From contig NC_061862.1 of assembly GCF_907164915.1 (NCBI RefSeq), forward strand, positions 122,291,533-122,355,532: a stretch of DNA of 64,000 bases, given 5' to 3'. A model generated the notes under the pieces. That model was not told where the DNA came from, searched no databases, and saw only the letters and a program-made list of their open reading frames with translations. This DNA comes from Impatiens glandulifera (Eukaryota; Streptophyta; Magnoliopsida; Ericales; Balsaminaceae). Positions within the stretch are counted from its first letter, which is position 1. The number at the start of each line of letters is the position of its first letter. Shown in pieces: positions 32,165 through 43,685 of the stretch. The position numbers were made by a program, and so were the translations under genes.

Positions 32165-35100
32165 ATGTCTAGTGTTAATCAATATGGTATGGTTCCGTTT
32201 AACGGAAAAACTGATTTCAACATTTGGAAACAAAGAATGAAATGTGTTTTAATTCAGAAAAAAATGTTTTAAAGTTGTTAGTTAGGTTTATGATGTTACT
32301 GATACCATTGAGAATAAAAGTGAAATGGATGAAAATGTTTTTGTCTCTATATACTTGAACTTATCTGATTCTATGATGAAAAAAATTGGTAATTTAGAGT
32401 GTGCAAAAACTTTGTGGGATAAATTATCTAAACTTTATACTTAAACTTCTCTACCTAATAAAATGTTCATACTTGAAAAGTTTTTCAAATTTAGATTGGA
32501 TATGTCCAAGGACATTGAAGATAATCTAGATGTTTTCACTAAACTTAATTCTAATATTAAGTTGTGTGGTGATAAGAACATTGATGAGTATACCCCATTT
32601 TCTTGTTGAATGTTATTCCTGATTCTTTTAATGATGTGAAGTTTGTCATTAAGTATGATAAAAATAATGTCACTCTTGATATTGTTGTCAATGGTCTTAA
32701 GAGTAAGGAGTTAGATTTGAGACACTCTAGGAGGGGTAAACAGTCTAGTGGAGAAGTCATGCATGTGAGGGGTAGGTGGAATGCCCAAAAGAATGTCAAT
32801 AATGAGAATTCTTCTAAGAAGTCTTATCCAGCTAGTAAAGGTAGATCTAAGTCTAGGTTTAATGCTAAAAAGTGTTAGAATTGTCACGAGTCTGGTCATT
32901 TTATCAAGGACTGTCATAAGCCTAGGAGAATTCAACATGTTAAAAATGTTAATGTGGTTGTTTATGAGGGCAATATGGGTGATATTTTTATGATTAATGA
33001 TCTATGTGATTATGCTAGCTTGAACTATGTGTTATCTGATTCTTTGTGTAAATCTGACTGGCTAGTTAACTCTGGTTGTACTTTCCATGTGACTCCATAT
33101 AGATATTTATTTTCTAGCTATAAAGAGATTGAACATGGTTTTGTGTCTATGGCAAATTCAAAAAATTGTAATGTGTTAGGAATATGTGATGTATGCTTAA
33201 GGTTCTCTTGTGGCTCTGTGTTTACTTTGAAGAATGTGAGGCATATTCTTAATTTGCGTTATAATTTGTTGTCTTGTACATCTCTTGAGAATGATGGTTT
33301 GGAGGGAAAGTGGGGGAAAGATGTTATGAAAATTATGTGTGGATCTTTTGTTATATTTACTGTTAAAAGGATGAACAATATATATGTGTATCATGCTAAG
33401 ACTATATGTGACTCTGTGAACTCTGTGATGATGATAAATTTGTTCTTTGACATAATAAATTAGATCACATGAGTAACAAATGTCTAGAAATTTTGCATAA
33501 AGGTGTTTACTTTGGTAGTGATAAATTTTCCCACATCCCTTTCTGTGAATCATGTGTGTTAAGAAAACAGCATAAGGTGAGTTTTCTCATCTCCTCCTAC
33601 CCAAACGTGTCTAAGTGCTCTAATATACTTGAATATTTACATGCTGATGTGTGGGGTCCCTCTAGTGTTGCTACACATGGGGGGAACTAATATTTTCTGT
33701 CCATAATTGATGATTACTCTAGGAAAGTTTGGGTGTTACTTTTGAAACATAAGTATAAGTATGATGTTTTTGAAAAGTTTAAGGAGTGAAAGATTTTGAT
33801 TGAGAATCAAACAGGTAAGAGAATCAAAACTCTTAGGACAGATAATGGTCCTGAGTTCTGTAATAAATAGATGAATGATTTATGTGATACTTGGGGTATT
33901 AAAAGGCATAGGTTTGTGCCGTACACACCACAACAAAATGGTATTGCTGAGAGAATGAATATGACACTTCTAGAGAGGGTGAGAGTTATGTTAGCGTCAT
34001 CTGGGTTGTCTAAGAAGTTTTGGGGGACGTTTTGCATACTGCTGCTTATTTAATAAATAAGTCCCCTAGTGTTCTGTTAGGAGATAAATGTCCTGAATCT
34101 GTGTTTTCAAGTAAACATCTTGACTTGAGCAACTTGAAAGTTTTTGGTTGTGTTGGCTGTGTGCATTATAAGGTTGATAAGTTGTAGCATAGGTCCAAGA
34201 AATGTGTGTTCTTAGGCTACCCTGAAGGGGTGAAAGGTTATAGAGTTTGGAATAGGAGTGAACCTAAGCTTAGGATTGTGATAAGTAGAGATGTTGTCTT
34301 TAATGAAAATGACTTTCCTTGCTTGCATATGTTCTCCACTCCTGTTAATGATTCTCCTAATAAGGTGGAGCATGTGCTAGTAGTCGTTAATCAACCTACT
34401 AAACATGATGGGAATGTTCCCAATGAGGTGGAGCATGATAATGTGCATGATATTTATGATTTACATGATTCAAATGTGTTGTCTAATTCACATGATTTAC
34501 TTGATGATTTGCATTATTCAAATGTGTTGTCTGATTCACATGATTTGTCTAATGATTTGCATGACTATCAACTTGCTAGGGATAAAAGTAGAAGAATGAC
34601 TATAATGCCTGCTAGATTTAGGGATAATAATTTGAATGATTGCAATATGTCTGAAATTGTTTTTAACATGTTTGAATCCCTATACTGTAATGAGCCTAGC
34701 TCTTACAAAGAAGCTTTGAGGTCTAAGTTTTCTGTTAAATGATTGTTGCTATAAATAATGAGATGAATTCTTTGAGAATCAATGATACTTGAAAACTTGT
34801 TACTAAACCTCCTAATTATTCCTTAGTGGATTGTAAATGGTTGTATAGTGTGAAGCAAAAGTCTGAAAAAAATATATTCAAGGCTAGGTTAGTAGTGAAG
34901 GGATTTACTCAAAAGGAGAGAGTATATTATGCTAAAATTTTTGCTCATGTTGTCAAATTCACTACTGTTAGAATCATGCTTGCTTTAGTTGCTCATTTTA
35001 ATTGAGAATTGAAGCAAATGGATGTTACTACTGTTTTCTTACATGGTGAACTTGATAAAAATATTTATATGCATCAACATGAGGGGTTTGTTGACCCCAA

Positions 35101-35462
35101 GTTGCCTAATCATGTTTGTTTGTTAAAAAAGACCTTGTATGGTTTAAAACAATCTCCTAGGCAATGGAATATCAAGTTTGACAAGTGCATGAAATTTTTT
35201 ATGTTTAAAAAAGTCTTATAATCATTGTTTTACTTTAAGAATATAGACTATGTAGTTTCCATTGAAGTCTTTAAGGAAGCAATTTGGCTTAGGGTTGTAT
35301 TGTCTGAAATTGGTTTTCTTGACAAAAATGTGGTTGTATTTTTTTTATAATCAATATACTATTCAGATGTGTAAAAATCATATTTTTCATGATAGAACTA
35401 AACACATTGATGTTATGTTTCATTACATTCGAGATATTGTTGAAAAAGACATTGTTAAGTAA
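32165..35462 (+). pseudogene. Copia gag-pol relic
   Basis: The gag ATG at 32165 is followed by an early stop. Zinc-knuckle residues (CHESGHFIKDC) lie near 32882. The protease site reads V-N-S-G-C-T, so the catalytic Asp of the D-S-G motif is Asn. A GAG-pre-integrase segment (CESCVLRKQHKVSF) ends near 33590. Integrase pieces hold the D, D and E positions (HADVWGPS, TDNGPEF, NGIAERMN) across several stops. The reverse transcriptase N-terminal half is visible (MDVTTVFLHGEL, LYGLKQSPRQWN), but the Y-x-D-D motif is absent. Sequence jumps at about 35225 to the end of RNase H (KHIDVMFHYIRDIV). It is non-functional by stops, active-site loss and deletion. Confidence 0.85.
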
Positions 35463-35596
35463 GAAAAATTCCTTCAGAATTTAATCCTGTTGATATGGTA
35501 CTAAGTGTTTACCTGCTGAAAAATTTATTTCATGTCAACAGATTTTAAACTTTGACTTAGGGAAAGTTCTTTGAGGTTCGTCCTTTGTGGACATTG

Positions 35597-35822
35597 CATG
35601 CTTTGTGCTCTTCCGTTCAATCTTTGTGATTTTCGCATGTTTTGTGCTCTTGCGTTCAATCTTTGTGATTTTCGCATTTTTGTGCTCTTGTGTTTGATCT
35701 TTGTGATTTTCGCATGCTTTGTGCTCTTGCGTTCGATCTTTGTGATTTTCACATTTTTTTTGCTCTTACGTTCGATCTTTGTGATTTTCACAATCTTTGT
35801 GTTCTTGCCCTTAGTCTTTGTG
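35597..35822. repeat. Minisatellite, about 39-bp unit, roughly six copies
   Basis: The unit ATGCTTTGTGCTCTTGCGTT plus CAATCTTTGTGATTTTCGC recurs with point changes between the RNase H relic and the 3' LTR. ORFs here on both strands (35525-35791 minus, 35571-35900 plus) are periodic by-products. Confidence 0.85.
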
Positions 35823-35936
35823 ACACGAGTTTACCTTGAGTATTCTCTTTGTTGCCTCAGTGGTAATAAATTGGCAATGATGTGTCTTGTGATTCCGTGA
35901 TTGTGTTTTACACTGCTTTGAGCCAAAGGTGGATAT

Positions 35937-36169
35937 TGTTGGGTATTGGTTGATCCAATATTGTGGCACAATTTCTAGTAATTCACTTGCTGGACTTGAC
36001 CTAATAATATAAATAGATATTACTCTTTTTGTGAGAGATATAGAGAAAAAACTCATTTGTGGTGTTTGGATACTAGTGAAAGGGTTGGCGCATTTGGTGA
36101 AGTAGTGGTGCAACGAAATCGATAAACAAGAGGAACTGAGTCAAACTTCAATCTCATTCACACCCAACA
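35937..36169 (+). repeat. 3' LTR of the degenerate Copia element
   Basis: Same ends as the 5' LTR (TGTTGGG...CCCAACA). It differs by scattered substitutions and a small insertion near 36085 (GGCGCATTTGGTGAA), so the insertion is old. Confidence 0.87.
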
Positions 36170-37284
36170 ATATGTTTAACAAATCAAACTTTGTCCAGCT
36201 GACACTGGAGCTGAACGGTATAAAGGGTCAGGTAATCAGGGAAATTTGAAGAAATGAATCTGATAATTGGTCAAATTCGAAAAATGACCCACGCTTGATA
36301 AACCTTGCAAAAATGACACTTTCAGCCTATGAAATGTCCGTCTTGCCCTCATGTCTTGCCCTCATGAATGTCATTACAGCTCATATACAAGTATTTCATA
36401 ATATATAAAACTAATTTGAAACCCTCATTTTTAAAGAAACGTTTCAACTCACGACTTTCTCTCCAACCCACGACTCTACTCTCCAACTTTGTTCAACATC
36501 AGTCAACACCATCGTCGCTCAACTCTCATCATCGTCAGTGCGTCTCGTCGTTCCTATATTTAAGTGAGTTTAGGGTCTATAATTTATGTGTAATGTTTTC
36601 ATTATTCTGGCGTTTATGTGTAATACTCCAATTATGTGTATATTGATGGATAATCCTTTAGGTTTTGGGTTTATGTAGATTTTAGGGTTTATCTGTGTAT
36701 ATTCTGATGTTGCTTATCTAATGTTTATCACTCACGCGTATTGTAATGTTCTTATTATGCATGTATGGTTTAGAGTTTATATAATATTCGTGTATTGCTA
36801 ATTCACGCACATTATATAACCCGCATGTTACTTTTTCTCTACACTAACAAGAATACATAGTTCTGTTGATATAAATATAGTAACAATGAATACATGGTTT
36901 ATATAAAATCACCATCCTTCCCATATACCTTCCCCTGAAGTAAGCCAGATGTTTGAGAGGTAAATTGGTTTCTGTTAACCTATCAGTTTTTTGGGAGTTT
37001 ACATTTCTCTGATATTTTGGGAATATCTATCTTTAATCTTGATTTTGCATATATAAGGCATGTTGCTGAGGATCTGGATGATTGCATGCTATAAGGCATT
37101 TCTCTGATAGTTTGATTGCACATACTGGATGATCCCGGTTCAGCCGATCCGTGTGCATATGTTGACTTTGCGTTTATAAGGCATGCTGCGAGGAAGTTTT
37201 AGGTCCATACCTTATTCTTGCTCTGTCTTGTTGTTTTATGGGCATCATTAAACATGTTTGAAATGTCTGTAACATTTTTGCAGA

Positions 37285-37544
37285 AGATGTATCTGTCCAC
37301 GGACCAATGACAGTCACAATTTCATGGTTCTTTGGGGATAAACTTTATAGTGGAATCACTTATGGAAAACTGCACAGACGAACAAGTTGAGTCTCTTAGG
37401 ACAGGCTACTGGCGGCTGGTGGGAGAAGGTGAAGCACCATTTTGGGAGGGCGAGGATGATCAAACACCTATTGGCATGGGTACACGATATTTATCCATGG
37501 CCATAGTAAACAAGAAGCAAGGAAATCCAGTTCCTTTCCAATGA
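37285..37544 (+). pseudogene. Unidentified exon-like gene fragment
   Basis: A TTTTTGCAG splice-acceptor-like site at 37276-37284 precedes a stretch of higher G+C coding texture. One frame opens near 37285 and stops at a TGA near 37386; another gives MGINFIVESLMENC...EGEAPFWEGEDDQ to a stop at 37544. No single frame covers it, so it looks like a broken exon. I do not recognise the source gene. Its place inside the inverted-repeat element suggests capture. Confidence 0.45.
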
Positions 37545-38134
37545 GAAGAGTTTCCTCTACTTTGAGGCTATTTTTCAGTTCCTTTTAATGTTGCATAATT
37601 TATGACCAGATGTATTTTTATGTCTTTGAGAATAAGTTGACTTACAAGTTTCACATTTAATAATTAACTTATATGTTCAAGGAAGAGTCAATTTAGTTTT
37701 TTTTGTTAGGTATAATATATTTTTGGATGATCCAGATTATAATATATTTACTCTTACTTTATTTGATATGATTATTTTATGGATCATCATTATCTAGTTA
37801 TAATTCATACTATTTTAATTTTTAACAGATATGATAAATATAATTTTCTTCAGATCAATATTCAAATGAAAAAATTCCATACATTGTAGATTTATTATAG
37901 AGCAGTATTTATTTGTTTAAAAGGAGATTGGAATCTTAAAAGATTTTTTGTCCTAGGTTCCCTCATTATTTCCTGATAATAAAGAAAAGTGCTGGTGGTG
38001 CTGCTTATTTATGAAACAATCAACAAACATTATGCCAAGAATAATGGTCTTCCCCATCTTCTGAAAAAGCTATGTTGCTTTCTCATTAAATATCTATTTT
38101 TGCCTTGTAGTGTTGTTTTATGCGTTTAATCTTT

Positions 38135-38985
<851 letters not shown>

Positions 38986-39585
38986 TTCTGTTGAAGATAA
39001 AAATATTTAAAATCTAAGAAAAATTTAACTTATTTGAAAACTTATATTTTGTCCCTATCACTATCACTGTCAACTCAAAATCTTATTGGATACTTTCCAA
39101 AGTTATAATTGAAAGTGATTTTTTTTTGGATCAGGAAGATCATCGTAGTGTAATTTTTGTTACTTTATTTTGTTTACAATTTATATTTTAGGTCAGGATC
39201 AAGTTACTTTTTACTTGTAATTTTTTGCAAACATAACAAATGTAACCTTTTTCCTTGGATCATGTTCAACATGAACAAATGGTATACTAAAACAGTCAAT
39301 AACACAGTCGGTAATCGACGACAGAGTAATACATCTGGGTTGAACAAATGGGATGTGTGTTTCTCAATGAAAGAGAATCCACTGATGTTTATCTTCTTTT
39401 TACATGCTAATAAGAACAGACCCTTTTACCTATAATGCGCATGCACGAGGAACATTGGATAAGCAACACCAGAATGTACACATAAACCTTAAACCTAAGG
39501 ATTGTCCATCCATATAAGCAGGGGTATAACCCTTGTTGGCCCAGATTGATTTTGTTATAGTAAAATAAATTTTAAACAACACCAA

Positions 39586-39658
39586 GCCCGTCTAGCTCAG
39601 TTGGTAGAGCGCAAGGCTCTTAACCTTGTGGTCGAGGGTTCGAGCCCCTCGGTGGGCG
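39586..39658 (+). tRNA. tRNA-Lys (anticodon CTT)
   Basis: A 73-nt intronless tRNA folds into a complete cloverleaf: acceptor GCCCGTC with GGTGGGC, D arm GCTC/GAGC, anticodon stem CAAGG/CCTTG with loop CTCTTAA, T stem GAGGG/CCCTC with loop TTCGAGC, discriminator G. The anticodon CTT reads AAG codons. The A and B boxes are intact and a T-rich tract follows near 39679. It encodes no CCA, as expected for a nuclear gene. It lies 67 bp inside the left end of the hAT-like relic. Confidence 0.97.
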
Positions 39659-39889
39659 TATGGTTTTGTTTTTCATTCATTTTTTTTTAAATTAAAATCC
39701 AAGCAAAGTGCCCATATGGGTTGGGTGGGGATCAAAGACCCATGTGCCATTTTGAATGCCAAAATTTATTTATTACACATAGGGGAGTGGGTCCAACTAC
39801 TTCAATTCCGTCTGCTATTAATTGCAAATCAAACAAGACCGACTACACACAAACAATTACAAACTCTAGGCATTTTCATAAATCATATA

Positions 39890-40491
39890 TTCATGTTTGT
39901 CTCCACGGATTGGAAAGAGATTATTCAAAATACATATTACCATAACTTAATTACCGATGGACATCCATCACCTTTAAGAATTGATCATTGCCAGTTCAGA
40001 CTTCTTTTAAACCATTCATTTCTAGACAACTACAAGAAGATAATCATTCACACTTTGAGAACCGAAGCTTATGATAATCATCTAATGATTGTGCAATCAA
40101 TTTGTGAAAATAATGGTATTGAGATACCTAATATGAATATCATTAGCATTAAACAACTTAAAGTTGTCTCGAAGTTTCAAAGCAGAGCTAAGTTTAAGAA
40201 GTTCTACAACCTTATCATCAAATCTGCTATTGAGCTCCTCAATTTGATAATGATATACGTTATACGTCTAATGATATTCTTATTAACGCTCCATGTTTCT
40301 ACTGCAACAACAGAACGATCATTCTCATTTATGAAACTCTTAAAACATCTCTTTGGAATAAGATGGAAAAAAAAATCTTGGCAGATTCTATGATTATCTA
40401 CATTAAAAGAGAGTTTATTACAAAGATAGATATCGATTCAATAATCGATGAGTTTTATTCAATGAAAAATCGCAGGATACAACTTCAGTAG
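39890..40491 (+). pseudogene. hAT-type transposase relic (DUF4371/ZMYM1-like, hAT C-terminal domain)
   Basis: The frame ending at 40393 holds LTLHVSTATTERSFSFMKLL, the conserved core of the hAT dimerisation domain in plant 'TTF-type/ZMYM1-like' transposases. After an A8 run near 40370 the reading frame slips, and the expected tail (DSMIIYIKREF, IIDEFYSMKNRRIQLQ) continues in another frame to a TAG at 40491. The catalytic N-terminal part is absent or unrecognisable. It is a decayed source of mobility and not an active gene. Confidence 0.75.
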
Positions 40492-40974
40492 TTCGATTCA
40501 GAATCTACAATTTCCTTTTCTAGGTGATTTTATAATTTTTCATAGTATATATTATTTCATTTATAACTTTTTTTTGACAGGTCAGCCATATATGGTTTTT
40601 ATTTCTGGCTATGCCCCTGAATATACACATACATTGGAGTATCACACATAAACGTCATAATAATAATAATAATACACATAAATCTTAAACCTAAACTCAC
40701 CTGAATATAGGAATGACGAGACGGACAAACGGTGATGAGAGTTGAGCGATAATGATGTTGAACTGATGTTGGAGAGTCTTGGAAGTTGGAGAGTAGAGTC
40801 GTGGGTTGGAAAAAGAAAGTCGTGAGTTAGAATGCTTTTTTTAAAAATAAGGATTCCAAATTAGCTGGGAAATTTGACGAAATGACCTTCATAATAGGGG
40901 TAAATGAGCTGGTGACTAGCGCATAATTTTAAATACGCTAGTGACCACTTCATATTTTTTTTTAAGAAATTGCC

Positions 40975-41350
40975 CCAATCGCGAGACACAACCGGATGTC
41001 ATTTGAAAAGTCCACAAATCGCAAGACGCAACCCCGGTTGCTAGAAGCAACTGGCAATCGCAAAACGCAAATTTTTTCAAAAAAAATTCAAAAAAAAACA
41101 AATTTGCGAAAAGGTAATGTAAATATGAATAGCCTTTTTGACAAAGGTGGTTTCAGGGTGAATTATAGGCATTGTGTTGTATGGGAATTGTTAATATGGG
41201 AGCACATCGGAATTGTTAGTTGCGTGTATGCATCAAGCTGGAGATGGTTGAAAATAGGGGAGGAATATGTTAGAATTATATTACCAATTAAATTGAGAAG
41301 AAGAATTAAAGAATTTGTAGAAAGGAAGAAATTAATGTTTTTAAAATAAT
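40975..41350. repeat. Short AATCGCAAGACGCAA motif repeats and flank
   Basis: The motif AATCGC(A/G)A(G/A)ACGCAA occurs three times between 40978 and 41070 near the right edge of the inverted-repeat element. The plus-strand ORF at 40996-41349 crosses it and has no recognised domain. Confidence 0.4.
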
Positions 41351-41351
41351 C

Positions 41352-41776
41352 TAGGGATGGCAATTTAAAATCGTCTCGCGTAATTGAATCGAATTATCCT
41401 GGGTGATTTTTCTCCAAAATCGAACGAAATAGAACGATAATGACATTTGTGTCTTCCGTCCCGACCCGTCCCGATTTCACCTGAACACTATAAACACAAT
41501 TAAATATATAAAATCACCAATATATTTATTTATTTATTATATTTTATAATAATTGTAAGTTTATTTACTTATAATAATATAAATTTTCAATATATTATAA
41601 TATATTTTATATTAAAAAATTAATTTATATAATTTTTTATTTTTTTTAAATATCTTATAAACGGTGTTCCGCGGGATTTTCTGAAACCGAACGGGGCGGG
41701 AATGATATTAAAAAAATCGCCAAAATAAAAACATTACGGGAATTATTCACCCTAAACCGCCCCATTGTCATCCCTA
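41352..41776. mobile_element. hAT-type MITE
   Basis: Terminal inverted repeats TAGGGATGGCAAT (41352) and ATTGTCATCCCTA (ending 41776) differ at one position. The flanking 8-mers AAATAATC and AATTAATC differ at one base, which fits an 8-bp hAT target duplication. Inside are CGGGACGG- and GGGGCGGG-type subterminal blocks common in plant elements of this kind. No coding capacity. Confidence 0.8.
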
Positions 41777-41784
41777 AATTAATC

Positions 41785-43685
41785 ATTTGAATCATGAATC
41801 TCACAAAAAGAATATATAGGGGTTAAAATAGCTTGTTTGAGGATGTTTTCAAGGCCGGTTTTGAATTTTTTCTAAATTAAAAATGTTTGATAATTTTTTT
41901 GAAAAATCAGTTTTTTGAGGTTAATATATCAAAAACACCTATATATACTTTTATTTTTTTCTCTTTTTTTAGTTAATAAAGAATATTTTTGGTATTTTAA
42001 TAAATATAATGAGTGAGTAGATTAATGAAGTAATGGTTAAATTGTAAGTAAAAAAATCTAAAAACCCAAAGATCAACCAAACCAATGGCCTGGACAAAAT
42101 GAATATGCTACAAAGTTTTTATGATAATTTGGTGACCCAAGTTTCCAGTACATAGGAGTAGCATAGTAATTTGCAGTTTTTACCATTCGCCCAAAGTCAT
42201 AACTTTGGATTCCAATTCTATAAAAGGATCTAAAGAAAATCCTAGATTGATGTACCCAAAAACCTAATGAGGTGGGAGAAATTCATTTTCCAAGAGAGGT
42301 TACTCAAGACAAAATTTTCTTCCTAGTTTTCTTTAGTGTTGTTGAAAGAACATGTAATTTTTCTTTGTAACTTGATTATAGTAAATAGCTCAAACTCTTC
42401 CTAAGCAGTGGATGTAGGTCATAATGTTAAATCAGTATAAAAATCTTGTGTTGTTTAGTTTTGTTCTTCATTCTCTTCTACCTATTCGTGCTTATAGGTG
42501 TTAGTGGTTGTCATTTTCTTTCTGATACACATTGATTTGATTTTGAGCTGTATACTTGAATTGATCCTTGTCCTAACAAAAGGGCCATAGCAGCAATTAT
42601 GATGATCATTGCTTCAAACATTACTTCCTTAAAGAACTAGACTTAAAATCAAAAAAATAATTTGAATAATAAATTTAGAATTTTATACCTAGATCATATA
42701 AGGCAAATCCATAGATCTGGCTTCTTTCTCACAAGCAAGAATTTCATCTATGAAATGAAATTTGAAGACGCATCACCAATTCAAGATTTGAACATTTCAT
42801 TCCCAGAAAGCTTAAAGGAATGGCATCATCACTTGAAAGACTTGAAGTGGAATCAATAAAGATCAGGCAAACAGAGTTTATTCCTATTTTCATTCTGTAC
42901 ATCAAATCCTCTCCATTTCCGCCCAAATACCTCAAAAATAGAAATTAAAATAACGAAAATACAAGTATTACATCTAATTAAATAGTCAAGAACTCGAAGT
43001 TACCATTTTCAAGCAGACCCATATGGATACTAAGGTAGCTTCCCAAGGGTAACCAAATACCAATCCCATATCTCTAGTGTAATATCAATATCAATGTTGG
43101 GGTGGCGACCCTCTTTCATTTATGTCTTATGTTCTTTGTCATGATCGCTTACCCACCAAGGATCAGACAAAGCATAATCTCCGAAAGTGAAAGGAGATCC
43201 GAGTTAAGGATGTAATTCTGTAGGATACATAATTATGAATTCTTATATCAAACACAAGTGTAATTAGGTGAAGTAGAATAATTTTCCTTTCAGGAACCTT
43301 AACAGCAAATATTGCAGTTCACTATTTTTTTTCTTTGGAATTCAAGAGACATAAATAAATCAAATAGATGGAGTAGCATTTTGTAATATCGTATTTAAAA
43401 TGATGATTGTCATGGAAATGGAAACCGAGGTGACCTGTATAACACAATTTAATATGTGTACCTTCTTTTGTGCTCAACTTCCATGACCAAAAATGAAAAT
43501 GAAATACATAATGACACGTGAGAATGTTCATTTACCTCAGTGGTAGAACATAAAGTTCATGTTCATAAAGTTATAGGTTCGAGCCTTGATGACCATTTAG
43601 AAAAAATAGTAATAGATGAAGAGAAATAATCACAACAGAAAAGTAAAGTTATTAGGGATGCAATGCAAGAACTGTGATCAATGGA
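41785..43685. other. Intergenic region with an LTR-like relic
   Basis: Around 42060-42560 the phrases CAAGTTTCCAGTACATAGGA, GTGGATGTAGGTCATAATG and AATCTTGTGTTGTTT match the layout of an old Copia LTR, but no ends or target duplication are clear. A tRNA-like relic follows at 43533-43596. No protein gene is supported; ORFs at 42662-42859 and 43322-43531 show no signature. Confidence 0.4.
43533..43596 (+). repeat. tRNA-derived relic, possible SINE head
   Basis: TACCTCAGTGGTAGAACAT resembles a tRNA D arm/A box. AGGTTCGAGCC, about 40 nt later, resembles a B box/T loop. The anticodon arm does not fold and the acceptor stem is missing. Confidence 0.4.

Larger units (their letters stand above)
31327..36169 (+). 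mobile_element. Degenerate full-length Copia retrotransposon
   Basis: Two similar short LTRs bracket a primer site, a relic gag-pol and a purine-rich tract (AAAGGTGGATAT) before the 3' LTR. Domain order gag, protease, integrase, reverse transcriptase, RNase H is that of Ty1/Copia. Flanks read ATATA (left) and ATATG (right), a target duplication with one change. Many stops and a deletion in the reverse transcriptase region make it immobile by itself. Confidence 0.88.
39519..40619. mobile_element. hAT-like relic element enclosing a tRNA-Lys gene
   Basis: The ends read CAGGGGTATAACC at 39519 and, inverted, CAGGGGCATAGCC ending at 40619. This is a 13-bp terminal inverted repeat with two mismatches, of the CAGGGG type usual in hAT elements. 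Flanking 8-mers (CATATAAG and AATATACA) share only a core. A transposase relic fills its right half. Confidence 0.6.

Noticed and set aside
35571..35900. 109-codon plus-strand ORF with repeated FVLLRSIFVIF-like units
   Set aside because: Translation of the 39-bp minisatellite in a dead Copia element; the apparent membrane-protein look is an artefact of T-rich repeats.
41163..41363. 66-codon minus-strand ORF and the overlapping 117-codon plus ORF
   Set aside because: No domain, no orthologue recalled, and they sit at the frayed edge of a transposable element.
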